Of a DNA stretch of 64,000 nucleotides, positions 11,432-23,849 are shown piece by piece (position 1 is the first letter of the stretch; every line of letters begins with the position of its first letter). Source of the DNA: Bufo bufo (taxonomy: Eukaryota; Chordata; Amphibia; Anura; Bufonidae). A program made the position numbers and the translations under genes. The notes under the pieces are model-generated. The model was not told the origin of the DNA. It did not search any database and was given only the letters and a program-made list of their open reading frames with translations. The DNA lies in contig NC_053392.1 in NCBI RefSeq assembly GCF_905171765.1, positions 405,212,565 through 405,276,564 on the forward strand. Reading direction: 5' to 3'.

Positions 11432-13150
11432 TTAATAATTCTGTATGCCAGCGAGGTTTTATGACAGTCTTAATACATTCCCCCTATTGTATGTGAAATG
11501 TTATTGCAAACTTTAATATAATCCCATATACTCTCTTAAAATGTATTTTATACTAACCATTTAAAAATTAAAAGTGCATGCAATGTAAATTACAAAATGA
11601 TGCATGATGCAATAATTTACAGTACTTGAATGGAAACATTCTTCTCTGCTATAGTTGGTCCACACACCTATGGTAATAAGTATAATTAAACCACCTCATG
11701 CATTAACAGTTTAATTGAAGGTTTTACTTATCCATGGGGAATATTCATTTATTTCTTCTAATGAAAGCAAAAAAAAACATTTTTTTTCTAATGAAAGCAG
11801 CATGAAAGATAAGACAGTTTTAGCCAAGAGTAACAATAGCAAATAATAAAATATCCACAAAATAGTAGCATTGGCATAATGCCATATAATACAGTAAAGA
11901 AAGACTATAACATCTATTGTATCTGTACTAAAATAAAACTGACAGAAATATACATAGGGAAAAATAAAAATACAAAGCAACATCAGCTATTCTGTACCCA
12001 AAAAGATCCCTTCACAATGCCATAGATCTTATTCAAACAACAATTTCAAATGTTCCATCCATAAAAAAATGGAGGTGTGAAAAATGGACATCTACATAGC
12101 TGGTGTAAGAAGAGGGTAGTTCCTGGGGGTTTTTGAGGGATTTTAGGCTATTAATAATTGTGGTGCATCTCAACAGGTCCATGCACCATTAGTGAAATCT
12201 TACGCCAGCTAGGACCTGACATAGAGTTTGGGTATAAAGGATAATATATATTCCAGACTGCCAGGCTCGCTGTAAACCATTCCAGCCCCATGCCTCACAC
12301 TTTTTTTTGTAAAGTGCAGAGATCAGAGCAAATCCTGCAAAATTTGTGACTTTTTGATACCAGAAAACTGGTGTAAGGGAATGAGAAAAATGCCCCAGAG
12401 TCTTTTACCCATGGGTTATGCATGAGCAAATATTTCCTGTGGCTTCACAGTCACTGCTTTTTACTATATACAGAAACTACGCTACTTTTTAGCTGATGGA
12501 TTCATGGGGTAACAATATTACTCTTTATTTCCTTATTTGTTCCTAGTTAAAATTTCCTAATATCCATTTAGCTTTCAGGTATTCCAGAAAACTTTATACA
12601 GATTATACATGTTTATTTTACCCATTTGAATAAAAAATCACAACTTATAGTGTCTCCTTCTTGAACAGTAATCAAAAGTCACTGCTAATCAGTGGTAACA
12701 CAATCAGACCCCAACTACAGTCAATTATAGTCCACCCAATTTATAGTTAAACCAAACAAGACTAATGCAAAAGTCAATCTTCAGTCTTTTAAGGTAATCT
12801 TTATTGTATTTTAATTCAGTTTCTTTAAGCAGATAACAGCAATTCTTATTGTGATAAATAGAAGATATGTTTCTGTAATAACTATACTTATGACAATAAA
12901 ACATATATGATGAACATCAGCTATTTTAGTCTAGTGAAAGATAGCACATCCAGAATTTCATATACTGTAAAGTGTTGCATATTGTGTATTACTTAATTTT
13001 TTCATGTTGCTTATATAGCACCAAAATATTCTGCAATATTTTACTAAAATTCTCATTATATTCATCAGTACTCATCTCCAAAGAGGGTTCACAATCTAAT
13101 TTTCCTATCTCAGAAACATACTAGGAACAGTTTCTTAGGAAGCCATTTAA

Positions 13151-13489
13151 AGGGGTTTTCTAGTCGTAAAACAGCCAGCACTGCCACTGATCCGTTGTTT
13201 GGAGAATCCACGGCACTCTGATGAGTGCTGTGACCTCCAAGCTTACCAAGCACAGCATCATAGCTTGTATAGGATCTGTGCTTGATATTGTAGCCCAGAC
13301 CCATTCACTTGAATAGTTTTGAGTCTAAGCCATGTGAGCGATGAGCATGATGTCAATGAGCTTGGATGAGGCTGCATCCTCTTCAAACAGCTGATTGACA
13401 GGGGTACTGTAAGTCAGACTCCCACTGATTAAATATTTATAACCTAGCCTGAGGATAGGATATCAATATTGTTGTCCCAGAACATCTCT
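13151..13489. mobile_element. TTAA-flanked MITE (339 bp)
   Basis: Flanked by TTAA at 13147-13150 and 13490-13493. Ends are AGGGGTTTTCTAG and the inverse of CCCAGAACATCTCT. The interior has CTGAGGATAGGATATCAATA near the right end, a block also seen in the MITE at 55911-56277. TTAA duplication fits Kolobok or piggyBac transposition. Confidence 0.72.
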
Positions 13490-13951
13490 TTAATTTACCA
13501 CTTTTAGAACTGTGAAAGGAAACTAATGGACCCCGCACAAACATGTGGAGAACACTATGCACATGTGGTTCTTGGTTAGATTCCAACCTAGGATGCTACA
13601 GATCACATTCTAAGAATTATAATTTATAATTTTATCACTAATGGATAATAATATCTAATAAATTGTATGGTAAGATTCTTATGTCCATCACTATTATTTA
13701 AAATTCTGTTCAGAATTTCATGGTGAGGTTTTAAAATTTCAAACTCTGTTCTTGCCACACCTGCCATTAGCACCTATAGAAAACTTTTTATTGCATTATT
13801 TAAGGGATCCACTTGTTTTGAAATACAGTTCAGTTGAAGGAATGGTATTCCAGCATATGCTGACCTAATATGCTCCAGAAGAACATCTTTTGGCAAAAAA
13901 GATACATTAACATATGTATCAGAAAATTCTCCTGCCAACAAGTTTGCAAGG

Positions 13952-14572
13952 TTGGCAGATGAGGGGGGTGTCAGTTCAGGGAGAGCAGTGCTGCAGCCGT
14001 ACCCTTTCTCTTCCAGTCAGGGGAATGTCAGCTCCAGTAAGCAGGGGCCCAGGAGAGCAGGGCAGGCCAGACAGGTGCTGGTAGTAGGAGACTCAATTAT
14101 TAGAGGTACAGATAGAGCGATCTGTCACAAAGACCGGGAAAATCGAACGGTGTGTTGTCTTCCTGGTGCTCGAGTTTGACACATCGTGGATCAGGTTGAC
14201 AGATTACTGGGAGGGGCTTGAGAAGATCCAGCAGTCATGGTCCATATCGGAACCAATGACAAAGTTAGAGGTAGGTTGAGCGTCCTTAAAAATTATTTTA
14301 GGGATTTAGGTCATAAGCTTAGGGCAAAGACCTCAAAAGTAGTGTTTTCCAAAATTCTACCTGTACCATGAGCCACACAAGAAAGGCAGCGGAAGATTAG
14401 AGAGATTAACAAGTGGCTCAAGAACTGGTGTAGGAAGGAGGGGTTTAGGTTCCTGGAGAACTGGGCCGACTTCTATGTCAGCTACAAGCTCTATTGTAGG
14501 GATGGGATGCACCTCAATGGGGAAGGGGCAGCTGTGTTGGGGGAGAAGATAGCTAGAAGGTTGGAGGAGTGA
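13952..14572 (+). pseudogene. LINE ORF1 with GDSL/SGNH esterase-like domain
   Basis: The C-terminal part of a CR1-type ORF1 protein. Such proteins bind the LINE RNA and carry a lipase-like fold of uncertain role. Three SGNH blocks are visible: VVGDSIIRG (block I, near 14080), HIGTND (block III, near 14239) and DGMHLNGEGA (block V, near 14503). Open frame begins upstream of the first Met with NSPANKFARLADE, so the true start is lost. An in-frame TGA at 14177-14179 sits where a CGA Arg codon would fit, consistent with CpG decay. A further stop follows PVP near 14370. The stop before ORF2 is at 14570-14572. Confidence 0.78.
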
Positions 14573-17479
14573 CTGGGGGGAGGATAATTACATTACAGGA
14601 TGGGAAGATAGTGCAGATAGAGACCGGGGGCAAGGTAATGGGACTGGGGGAGTAATGGAAGGAGGGACTAGATCAGTTCAGAAGGAAAGGTTTAGGGTAA
14701 AAAATATACATAAACTTCTTAATTGTATGTATACTAATGCCAGAAACCTGACCAATAAAACTGGTGAACTGGAATTAGTGATTTGTGAGGAGGACTATGA
14801 CATAGTGGGAATAACTGAGACATGGCTGGATGATAGCTATGACTGGGCAGTTAACCCATTCCAGACATGTGATGTACTATTACGTCATGGAAGTCAGTGA
14901 CTTCCCGCATTTTGACCTAATAGTACGTCATGGTGATTGGGGGGGGCACCTGAGCGGTGCGCGCCTGAACACTGCAGGGGTCCGGGAGTCCCTGGTAGCC
15001 TAGCCCCTGTTGTATCAGTGATTCCCGCAGATTTACCCTTCTATGCCGCGGTCAGCGCTGACAACGACATAGTAGTGGTTTGTGTCATGTAAAGGAGCTG
15101 CGCTGCGCTGCTTTGGCGGGGACCCGATGAGTGGCAAGGCAGCCTGATGCCGTGCAGAGGCTTCCCAATGCATTGCACTGTATCGGGACCTGCCTTCTAC
15201 TGGTGCCCAGGAGATCCAGCCTCAGGCTGGGTATCCTAGGCAACCTGTTAGTGTGTAACTCAGTGTCATACACTAATAGGCAATGCATTACAATACAGAT
15301 GTATTGTAAAGCATTGCAGAGGAGATCAGACCCCAAAAAGTTGAAGTCCCAGAGTGGGACAGAAATGAAATGTAAAAAAAGTGAAAAAATTTGTTTTTAA
15401 TAAAAATAAATAAAAAAAAAAAACGCCCCTTTCCCCAGATTTCATAATAAAAAATAGAAAAAAATAAAGGAAAAACACACATATTAGGTATCTCCACGTC
15501 CGTAATGACTGGCTCTATAAATATATCACATGATCCACCCCGTCCGATAAACACTATAAAAAATAAAAAACTGTGTCAAAAAAAGCCATTTTTGTCACCT
15601 TACATCACAAAAACACCAAGCGATCAAAAAAGTGTATGTCAAACAAAATGGTACCAATAAAACCATCACTTCATCCCACAAAAAATGAGACCCTACATAG
15701 AGAAAATCGCCTTAAAAAAAATAAAATAAATATAGCTCTCAGAACATGGAGACACTAAAACATTATTATTTTCTTTCAAATATGCTATTATTGTGTTAAA
15801 GTGAAACAAATAAAAAAAAGTATACATATTAGGTATCGCCGTGTCCGTAACAGCCAGCTCTATAACAATATCACATTACCTAACCCCTCAGGTGAACACC
15901 GTGAAAAAAAAAAAAAGAAAAAAACTATGTAAAAAAAAGCCATTTTTGTCACCTTACATCTCCAAGTGATCAAAAAGGCATATGTCCCAAAAAATTGAGC
16001 CAGTAAAACCATCCCCTCATCCCTCAAAAAATGAGACCCTACATGAGACAATTATTAAAAAAATTAAAAAATATATGACCCTCAGACAATGGAGACACTA
16101 AAATATGATTTTTTTTTTTTTTGCTTCAAAATGCTATTATTGTGATAAAGTGAAAAAAATTAAAAAGTAGACATACAGATGTAGCAGGGTTAGCACTCCA
16201 GCTCTTAACTCAAATTTTTTACTCATCTTGTTATCTTGAGACAAAAGCCATTGAAAAGCAATTGAAGGTGTTTGCTTAGATTAGATAATAAAACTGAGAA
16301 ATCTCAGAAAACAGGAGTGTTAACTTTACTCCATCCATATTAGGTATTGCCGCATCTGTAACAACCTGCTCTATAAAAGTATCACATGACCTAACCCCTC
16401 AGGTGAACACAGTAAAAAAATTAAATAAGAACAGTGCCAAAAAGTCATTTATTTGTCACCTTACATCACAGAAATTGCAACACCAAGCGATCAAAAAGGC
16501 ATATGCCCCCCAAAATAGTACCAATCAAACCGTCCCATCATCCCACAAAAAATGCGATGCTACCTAAGACAATCGGTCAAAAAATTTAAAAGCTATGGCT
16601 CTCACACTATGGAGACACTAAAACGTCATTTTTGGGTTTAAAAAATGCCATTGTGTGAAACCTAAATAAATAAATATTGCCACGTCCGTAATGATCTGCT
16701 CTATAAAAATATCACATGACCTAACCCCTCAGGTGAACGCTGTAAAAATAAATAAATAAAAACTGTGCCAAAATTAACAATTTGTTGCCCCATAAAGTGT
16801 AATAATGAATGATAAAAAAAATCATATGTACCCAAATATTGTACCAATAAAACTGGCACCTTATCCCCTAGTTTCCAAAATGGGGTAACTTTTTGGGAGT
16901 TTCTACTGTAAGGGTGCATCAGGGGGGCTTCAAATGGAACATGGCATCTAAAAATGAGTCCAGCAAAATCTGCCTTCCAAAAACCATATGGCGTTCTTTT
17001 TCTGCTGCACCCTGCCGTGTGCCCTTACATAAGTTTACGACAACATGTGGGGTGTTTCTGTAAACTGCAGAATCAGGGTAATAAATATTGAGTTTTTTTG
17101 GCTGTTAACCCTTGATGTGTTAAAGAAAAAAATGGATTAAAATGGAAAATCTGCTAAAAAAGTAAAATTTTGAAATTTAAACTCCATTTTCCTTTAATTC
17201 TTGTGGAACACCTAAATGGTTAGCAAAGTTTGTAAAATCAGTTTTGAGTAACTTGAGGGGTGGAGTTTCCACAATGGGGTCATTTATGGGGGCTTATTAC
17301 TATGTAAGCCCCACAAAGTGACTTCAGACCTGAAATGGTCCTTAAAAAGTGGGTTTTGGAAATTTTCTTAATAATTTCAAGATTTGCTTCTAAAGTTCTA
17401 AGCCTTCTAACGTCCTAAAAAAATAAAATTACATTTACAAAATGATGCCAACATAAAGTAGACGTATGGGGAATGTTAA

Positions 17480-18618
17480 AGGGGTATTCCCATCTTTAAG
17501 ATCATATCTAAAAAAAATTCCCCTATTGCCACAACCTATTTTCGCAATTAGGTTCTATTATTTATAATGCAGCCATTCTGAAAAATTCCTTCCCTCAGCA
17601 TTGTTTATATTTAGAAACCCATAGATACGGCCACCGCTCCGCGGCCGCATCTATGGGCCGCGATTGCGCAGACCGCTCTTACTGTTCACCGGGGCCCAGC
17701 CATTCTCACAGGAACGCGCAAGCTAGCCGCGCATGCACTGGTCTCATTTCTTCTCTGCCGCGTCTGATACAGAGCCGCGCATGCTCTGTATGCAGTGCGG
17801 CCTTCCAGGCGAGCGGCAGAGAGAGAGAGAGAGTGCCCATAGGAGCGAGCGGGAGTACCAAGTAGATGCACAGACAGCATATGCAAGTGCCAGGAGAACC
17901 TCAACCACTAATCCACCAACGATTTTATTTATTAGAACCATCAAAGGGGGTAAAATATATAGAGCAGGGAAGCTGTGCACAATGTTATTTAGGGCAGGGA
18001 CGCTGGGCACAATGTAATTTATTGAAGGGATGCTGGGCACAATGTAATTTAGTGCAGAGACGCTGGGCACAATGTAATTTATTGCAGGGACGCTGGGCAC
18101 AATGCAATTTATTGCAGGGACGCTGGGCACAATGTAATTTAGTGCAGGGACATTGGGCACAATATAATTTATTGCAGGGACGCTGGGCACAATGTAATTT
18201 AGTGCAGGGACACTAGGCACAATGTAATTTAGTGCAGGGACGCTGGGCAAAATGTAATTTAGTGCAGGGACACTAAGCCCAATGTAATTTATTGCAGGGA
18301 CGCTGGGCACAACAATGTAATTTAGTGCAGGGACGCTGGGCACAATGTAATTTAGTGCAGGGACGCTGGGCACAATGTTATGTAGTGCAGGGACGCTGGG
18401 CACAATGTTATGTAGTGCAGGGACGCTGGGGACATTACTATCATACTATCCACATGAACGAGCACGCAGGACTCAGCTCTCAGTGTGATGTCATAAGGAG
18501 GCGTGGCCAGCCTTCACTCTAGCTGCCTAAGACATCCCAGCTTTAGAAGCCTCAAACCAGGAAGTGAATTCTGCTGTAACTGCAGCTCAGGCTGATATAG
18601 CAAGATGGGAATACCCCT
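17480..18618. mobile_element. TTAA-flanked MITE nested in element A
   Basis: Flanked by TTAA at 17476-17479 and 18619-18622. The terminal repeats are at least 16 bp: AGGGGTATTCCCATCTT on the left and its inverse on the right. The middle is occupied by a 30-bp minisatellite. It lies within element A, so it is younger. Confidence 0.85.
17988..18430. repeat. 30-bp minisatellite inside the TTAA MITE
   Basis: About fourteen copies of a 30-bp unit with core GGGACGCTGGGCACAATGTA. Units differ mainly at ATTTATTGCA versus ATTTAGTGCA, and two carry AC or AA changes in the core. Because 30 is a multiple of three, both strands show long periodic reading frames (decapeptide repeats); these are not genes. 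Confidence 0.95.
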
Positions 18619-21368
18619 TTAAGTAATAAATATTTTATGATGTATCACTTTCTGTTTTTAAAGCAGAGAAATTGAAATTTGGAAAATTGCTAATTTTTCA
18701 AAAATGTTGGTAAATTTGGGATTTTTTCATAAATAAAACGTAAAATATATTGACTCAAATGTATGACTATCATGAAGTACAATGTGTCATGAGAAAACAA
18801 TCTCAGAATGGTTTGGATAAGTAAAAGTGTTCCAAAGTTATTACCACATAAAGTGACACATGTCAGATTTGCAAAAAATGACCTGGGCAGAATGGCAAAA
18901 ACTGCCCCAGGGTAGAAGGGGTTAATGTACAGGGTTACAGTCTGTTTAGAAAGGTTTTGTAAAAACCAAAGAGGGGGAGGGGTCTGCCTTTATGTAAACT
19001 CCTGTCTAAAGCCCACAGTCCGAGAAGATATAAGTGAGGGACATAAACATGTGGAGTCACTGTGAGTAGAAATACATGGAGGCAAAAACAATAATAAAAA
19101 ATGCTAATAGGAGTTTATTATAAACCACCTAATATACCAGAGTCCACAGAAAATCTGCTACTAAATGAGATAGACAAGGCGGCAGATCATAATGAGGTGG
19201 TTATTATAGGTGACTTCAACTACCCAGATATAGACTGGGAAACTGAAACCTTTATATCTCAGGAAGGAAACAGGTTCTTGGCAATAACCAAAGACAATTA
19301 CCTTTCCCAACTGATTCAGGACCTGACTAGAGGGACGGCCATACTGGACTTAGTATTAACCAATAGACCTGACAAAACAACAGATGTGCAGGTTGGGGGA
19401 CACCTGGGAAATAGTGACCATAAAGTAATAACTTTCCAATTGTCATTCAAAAGAGTGTTTCTTCAGGAAGGACAAAAATACCAAACTTCAAAAAAGTCCT
19501 CAAAAAAAAAATACAGCCACAAAATGGGATATTTTTAAAAGCATCCTAAAATCTAATTGTGAGAGGTACATACCTTATAGGAATAAAAGGTTAAGGAACA
19601 AGAAAAAAACAATGTTGATAAATAGAACTGTAAAGAAAGCAATAAATGACAAAAAAGAAAACATTTAAAATCACTAAAACAGGAGGGTTGCGAGGAAGCA
19701 CTGAAAAACTATGAAGAAAAAAATGGTACATGTAAATAACAAATAAAAGCAGCCAAACTATAAACCGAGAGATTAATTGCCAAACAGAGCAAAACTAACC
19801 AAAAAATGTTCTTCAATGATATAAATAGTTAAAAAGTATAAATCTGAAGGTGTCTGCCTTCTACAGAGTAATGAGGGGGGAGTTGCAGAGAGCTATGAGG
19901 ACAAAGAAAAGCTATTCAATATTTTTTTCCCCACTGTATTCACTGAGGAAAATAAACTGTAAGATGAAATGCAAAATTTAAAAGTAAATTCCCCATTAAA
20001 AGTGTCCTGTCTGACCCAGGAAGAAGCACAGCGGCGGCTTAAAAAGATTAAAAATAGACCGCCAGGATCAGATGGCATACACCCTAAGAAAATTAAGTAA
20101 TGTCACAGCCAGACCCTTATTTCTGATATTTATGGACTCTATACTGACAGGGAGTGTTCCACAGGAATGGCACATAGCAAATGTAGTGCCAATATTCAAA
20201 AAGGGTCCCAAAACAGAGCCCAGAAACTATAGGCCGGTAACTTTAACATCTGTTGTGGGTAAACTGATTGAAGGTTTTTTAAGAGATGCTATCTTGAAGT
20301 ACCTCAATGAAAATAAGCAAATAACACCATATCAGCATGGCTTCATGAGGGATTGGTCATGTCAAACTAATTTAATCAGTTTCTATGAGGAGGTAAGCTC
20401 TAGACTTGACAGTGGTGAATCAATGGATGTCGTATAACTGGACTTCTCCAAAGCATTTGACACTGTACCGCATAATATGTTAATATATAAAATGAGAATG
20501 CTTGGACTAGGAGAAAATGTCTGTATTTGGGTAAGTAACTGGCTCAGTTATAGAAAACAGAGGGTGTTATTAATGGTACACACTCAGATTGGGTCACTGT
20601 CACTAGTGGAGTACCTCAGGGGTCAGTATTGGGCCTTAGTCTCTTCAATATATTTATTAAGGGTCTTGTAGAAGGCTTGCGCAGTAAAATTCTAATTTTT
20701 GCAGATGACACTAAACTGTGTAAAGTAATTAACACGGAAGAGGACAGTATACTGCTACAGAGGGATATGGATAGATTGGAGGCTTGAGCAGATAAGGTTT
20801 AACACTGACAAATTTAAGGTTATGCACATGGGAAGGAATAATGCAAGTCAACCGTACATACTAAATGGTAAAACACTGGGTAACACTGACATGGAAAAGG
20901 ACCTAGGAATTTTAGTGAACAGCAAACTAAGCAGTAGAAACCAATGCCAGGCAGCTGCTGCCAAGGCCAATAAGATAATTGTTTTGCATCAAAAGGGGCA
21001 TAGATGCCCATGATGAGAACATAGTCCTACCACTTTACAAATCACTAGTCAGACCACACATGGAGTACTGTGTACAGTTTTGGGCTCCAGTGAACAAGGC
21101 AGACATAGCAGAGCTGAAGAGTGTTCAGAGGAGGGTAACTAAAGTAATAACTGGAATGGGGCAACTACAGTACACAGAAAAAGATTATCAACATTAGGGT
21201 TATTCACTTTAGAAAAAAGACGACTGAGGGGAGATCTAATAACTATGTATAAATATATCAGGGGTCAGAACAGAGATCTATCCCATCATCTATTTATCCC
21301 CAGGACTGTGACTGTGACAAGGGGACATCCTCTGTGTCTGGAGGAAAGAAGGTTTGTACACAAACATA

Positions 21369-21733
21369 CAGGTGAAACTCGAAAAATTAGAATACCGTGC
21401 AAACGTCCATTTATTTCAGTAATGCAAATTAAAAGGAGTTGCATTAATGCAGCTTTAAATTAGAATTTTGTGAAAAGGTTCAATATTCTAGGCTCAAAGT
21501 GTCACACTCTAGTCAGCTAATTAATCAATACCCCCTAAGCAAAGGGTACCTCACAAGTGTGACTTTGGGGTTTCATAAGCTGTAAGCCATAATCATCCGA
21601 ATATAACAAATAAAGGCTTGAATTATCTCGCTTTGCATGTAATGAGTCTCTCATATATTAGTTTCACCTTTTAAGTTGCATTACTGAAATAAATGAACTT
21701 TGCACGATATTCAAATTTTTCGAGTTTCACCTG
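21369..21733. mobile_element. Tc1/mariner-type MITE in LINE ORF2
   Basis: 365 bp, flanked by TA at 21367-21368 and 21734-21735. The inverted ends are CAGGTGAAACTCGAAAAATT and its inverse, ending TTTTTCGAGTTTCACCTG. It has no coding capacity. It interrupts the C-terminal part of the LINE ORF2, between VHKH and the VRAVRLWNSLP block. Confidence 0.9.
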
Positions 21734-22080
21734 TAGAAGAGGATTCTTTACGGTAAGAGCAGTGAGACTATGGAACTCTCTGCCTGAGGAGGTGGTGATG
21801 GTGAGTACAATAAAGGAATTCAAGACGGGCCTGGATGTATTTCTGGAGTGTAATAATATTACAGGCTATAGCTACTAGAGATGGGTCGTTGATCCAGTGA
21901 GTTATTTTGATTGCCTGATTGGAGTCGGGAAGGAATTTTTTTCCCCTTAAGTGAGGAAAATTGGCTTCTACCTCACAGATTTTCTTTTTGCCTTACTCTT
22001 GATCAACTTGCAGAGTAACAGGCTGAACTGGATGGACAGATGTCTTTTTTCGGCCTTATAAACTATGTTACTATGTTATG

Positions 22081-22803
22081 CTAAATATACATCACAGACT
22101 TAAAGGTCCACACACATATTAGTGAATTGTGGGCCAAACCTACCAAGAATGGCAGTTTTGGCTGACAGTTTAATATGAATGAAAAGCAAAAGAACATGAA
22201 AGACTTTCTAATCTGAATAATCCATGATTGATTTACAGGAACAAACTATTTTTTTATATTTTTTTTATATGAATCATGATTCATTAATTATTCGCTAATC
22301 TTTTCATTTTTTATATACATCCATAAATAATGATTATTGATTAATGCTGCATACGTACATATATACATTTTTATTGATTAGAGTAACTACTAGATCTCCG
22401 AATTGTTAATCATATTTTTTATTATTATCTTTTCTTTTTTTTTTATTGTGTTTTAATGTATGATATATTAAAGTATTATTAGAGAACCATTGATACGGTT
22501 TTAATCTTTTCTCATGATAATCTGGATGGTAGAGTGCCTGTCACTAGATTAACTACTATGAATGAAAAGCTCTTTACTTTCCCCCAGATTATGTTGAGGG
22601 AGAGAAAGACTGGCTAAATGAATATTTTTACTCTATCCTTTTGTTCTTCGAGGAGATAAACTGCTCCCAGAAGTGTCTTGCAGCGGCCTTCTCAACTTTT
22701 CCCATTAAATACACATACACATTTAGACAAGCCTTTGGGGATGCAGGAAGAGATAACTGACAGCTATTGAATGTCTTTGGCAAACTTCCTATTGGTTTGT
22801 ATA
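22081..22803. other. AT-rich spacer, nothing recognised
   Basis: Strongly AT-rich, with poly-T and TATATA runs, between the LINE 3' end and the Tc1 left end. No gene, RNA or repeat was recognised. Confidence 0.6.
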
Positions 22804-23195
22804 CACTGGCAAGCAAAAGGGTAACAATGTTTTGAACTTTTGACTTTCAGGCTCCATATCTCACCATCCAATACAACTTTGACGAGAGACTACCATGATT
22901 TTATAGACAATCATCTCCGCTGTCTCATATAAATTGAACTTGGGTCATGAGTAAGGATCTTAATACTGTGATCCGAAACACGTAGACAAAAATAAAAGTC
23001 ACTGCTTTTATTGGAGGCTGGATCCATCCTTCTTATTTTGAAGTTGTTCAGCATGCCGAGTCTCAGGCATTTCCGTGCATCCTGGGCAGGTGAGCACTGT
23101 TAAACTTCTTTGTACATAAATTGGACTTTCAACTATTAGATTCTTGTCATGTAACTGCATTGTTACTGTTTTGCTCCTGAAATTAAAATGTTTTA

Positions 23196-23697
23196 TTATT
23201 TTGTAAATCCACCTTTAGCTTTCAACACTGCCTGAATCCTTCTGGGCATGCTCTTGATCATATTCAAGCATGTCTCAATTGAAATATATTCACAGGTCTC
23301 TTCTATACGTTCCCAATGTTGGTACATACTGGTTGACTCACTTGGATACGAATACAGCTTTTTCTTCAACTCTACCCACAAGTTTTCAATTGGGTTAAGG
23401 TCTGGGAACTGTGGGGGCCAATTCAGCACCTCTACTTTATTGTCATTGAACCATTTCTTTGCCAATGTCGAAGTATGCTTCGGGTCGTTGTCCTGCTGGG
23501 ACACTATGTTGGTACATACTGGTTGACTCACTTGGATATGAATACAGCTTTTTCTTCAACTCTACCCACAAGTGTTCAATTGGGTTAAGGTCTGGGAACT
23601 GTGGGGGCCAATTCAGCACCTCTACTTTATTGTCATTGAACCATTTCTTTGCCAATGTCGAAGTATGCTTCGGGTCGTTGTCCTGCTGGGACACTAT
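23196..23697 (-). pseudogene. Tc1 transposase C-terminal half, with internal tandem duplication
   Basis: Part of a DDE transposase. It shows the second catalytic Asp in VSQQDNDPKHTS, then NWPPQFPDLNPIENLW with the catalytic Glu, and a normal C-terminus (RRIQAVLKAKGG). A 190-bp segment is tandemly duplicated: 23318-23507 and 23508-23697, nearly identical. The Asp-to-Glu catalytic block is therefore present twice, the second copy ending at the LINE junction. This cannot give a working enzyme. Confidence 0.9.
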
Positions 23698-23849
23698 GTG
23701 ACACAGTGCCAAGTGATTGGCGCAAGGCAAACGTGGTGCCCATATTCAAAAAAGGTCGTCCACAGGTAATTATAGACCTATAGGCTTGGAAAGTATCATT
23801 TGTAATTGGATTGAAAACTGGCTGAAGGACTGTGTCCAGAGAGTTGTAG

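Larger units (their letters stand above)
7816..13919. other. Mostly unique non-coding DNA with short MITEs
   Basis: AT-rich sequence between hAT-1 and the first LINE. I see no reading frame with recognisable domains, no splice-framed exon series and no RNA gene. MITEs inside it are listed separately. 8811-8838 (ACAACGGCCGTGTGCATGAGG) is an isolated terminal fragment of the MITE family found complete at 10373-10694. 9890-9960 has a short inverted repeat around CTTCTTGATTG. 9000-9690 is more GC-rich but not assignable. Confidence 0.6.
14855..18921. mobile_element. TTAA element A, 4.07-kb non-autonomous DNA transposon
   Basis: Inserted in the LINE ORF2 with TTAA at 14851-14854 and 18922-18925. 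Joining the flanks at one TTAA keeps the ORF2 frame open (Trp-Ala-Val-Asn-Val), so the boundaries are exact. The ends are CCCATTCCAGAC and, inverted, CCCCTTCTACCC. The interior holds four tandem modules of about 340 bp, marked by ATTAGGTATCGCC ... GCTCTATAA near 15484, 15829, 16340 and 16675. It has no transposase. Related copies are B (38295-53890) and C fragments (59945-61718). The superfamily, piggyBac or Kolobok, cannot be fixed from TTAA alone. Confidence 0.85.
14655..21878 (+). pseudogene. LINE ORF2: endonuclease plus reverse transcriptase, interrupted
   Basis: Would nick target DNA and reverse-transcribe the LINE RNA. The endonuclease begins with YTNARNLTNKTGELE and ITETWLDDSYDW (to 14850). 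It resumes after the TTAA insertion at 18926 with GYSLFRK, then IGVYYKPP, GDFNYPDIDW (near 19210) and GNSDHKVI (near 19410). The RT domain follows: RPPGSDGIHP (near 20060), VVPIFKKG (near 20185), LDFSKAFDTVPHN (near 20440), and the catalytic block FADDTKLCK near 20697. The C-terminal part has RPHMEYCVQFW (near 21055) and, after a MITE insertion, VRAVRLWNSLPEEVV, ending 21878. Stops and shifts are scattered (for example before LDFSKAF at 20437), so it is dead. Confidence 0.85.
13920..22080 (+). mobile_element. LINE-1 of this window: CR1/L2-like non-LTR retrotransposon, 5'-truncated
   Basis: A plus-strand LINE with an esterase-type ORF1 (to 14572), an ORF2 with endonuclease and reverse transcriptase (14655-21878), and a 3' end of CTATGTTACTATGTTATG type near 22080. 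It is split by a TTAA element (14855-18921) and a Tc1-type MITE (21369-21733). The 5' boundary is placed where coding similarity begins. A 3' tail with short ACTATGTT repeats is usual for vertebrate CR1/L2 elements. Several stops and frame changes make it inactive. Confidence 0.85.

Noticed and set aside
8311..13140. Possible host exons
   Set aside because: Only short frames with no recognisable domain or conserved splice pairing; a homology search against vertebrate proteins would be decisive.
17744..18403. 219-residue frame of decapeptide repeats on the minus strand and a matching plus-strand frame
   Set aside because: Produced by the 30-bp minisatellite, whose period is a multiple of three; both strands are open for this reason.
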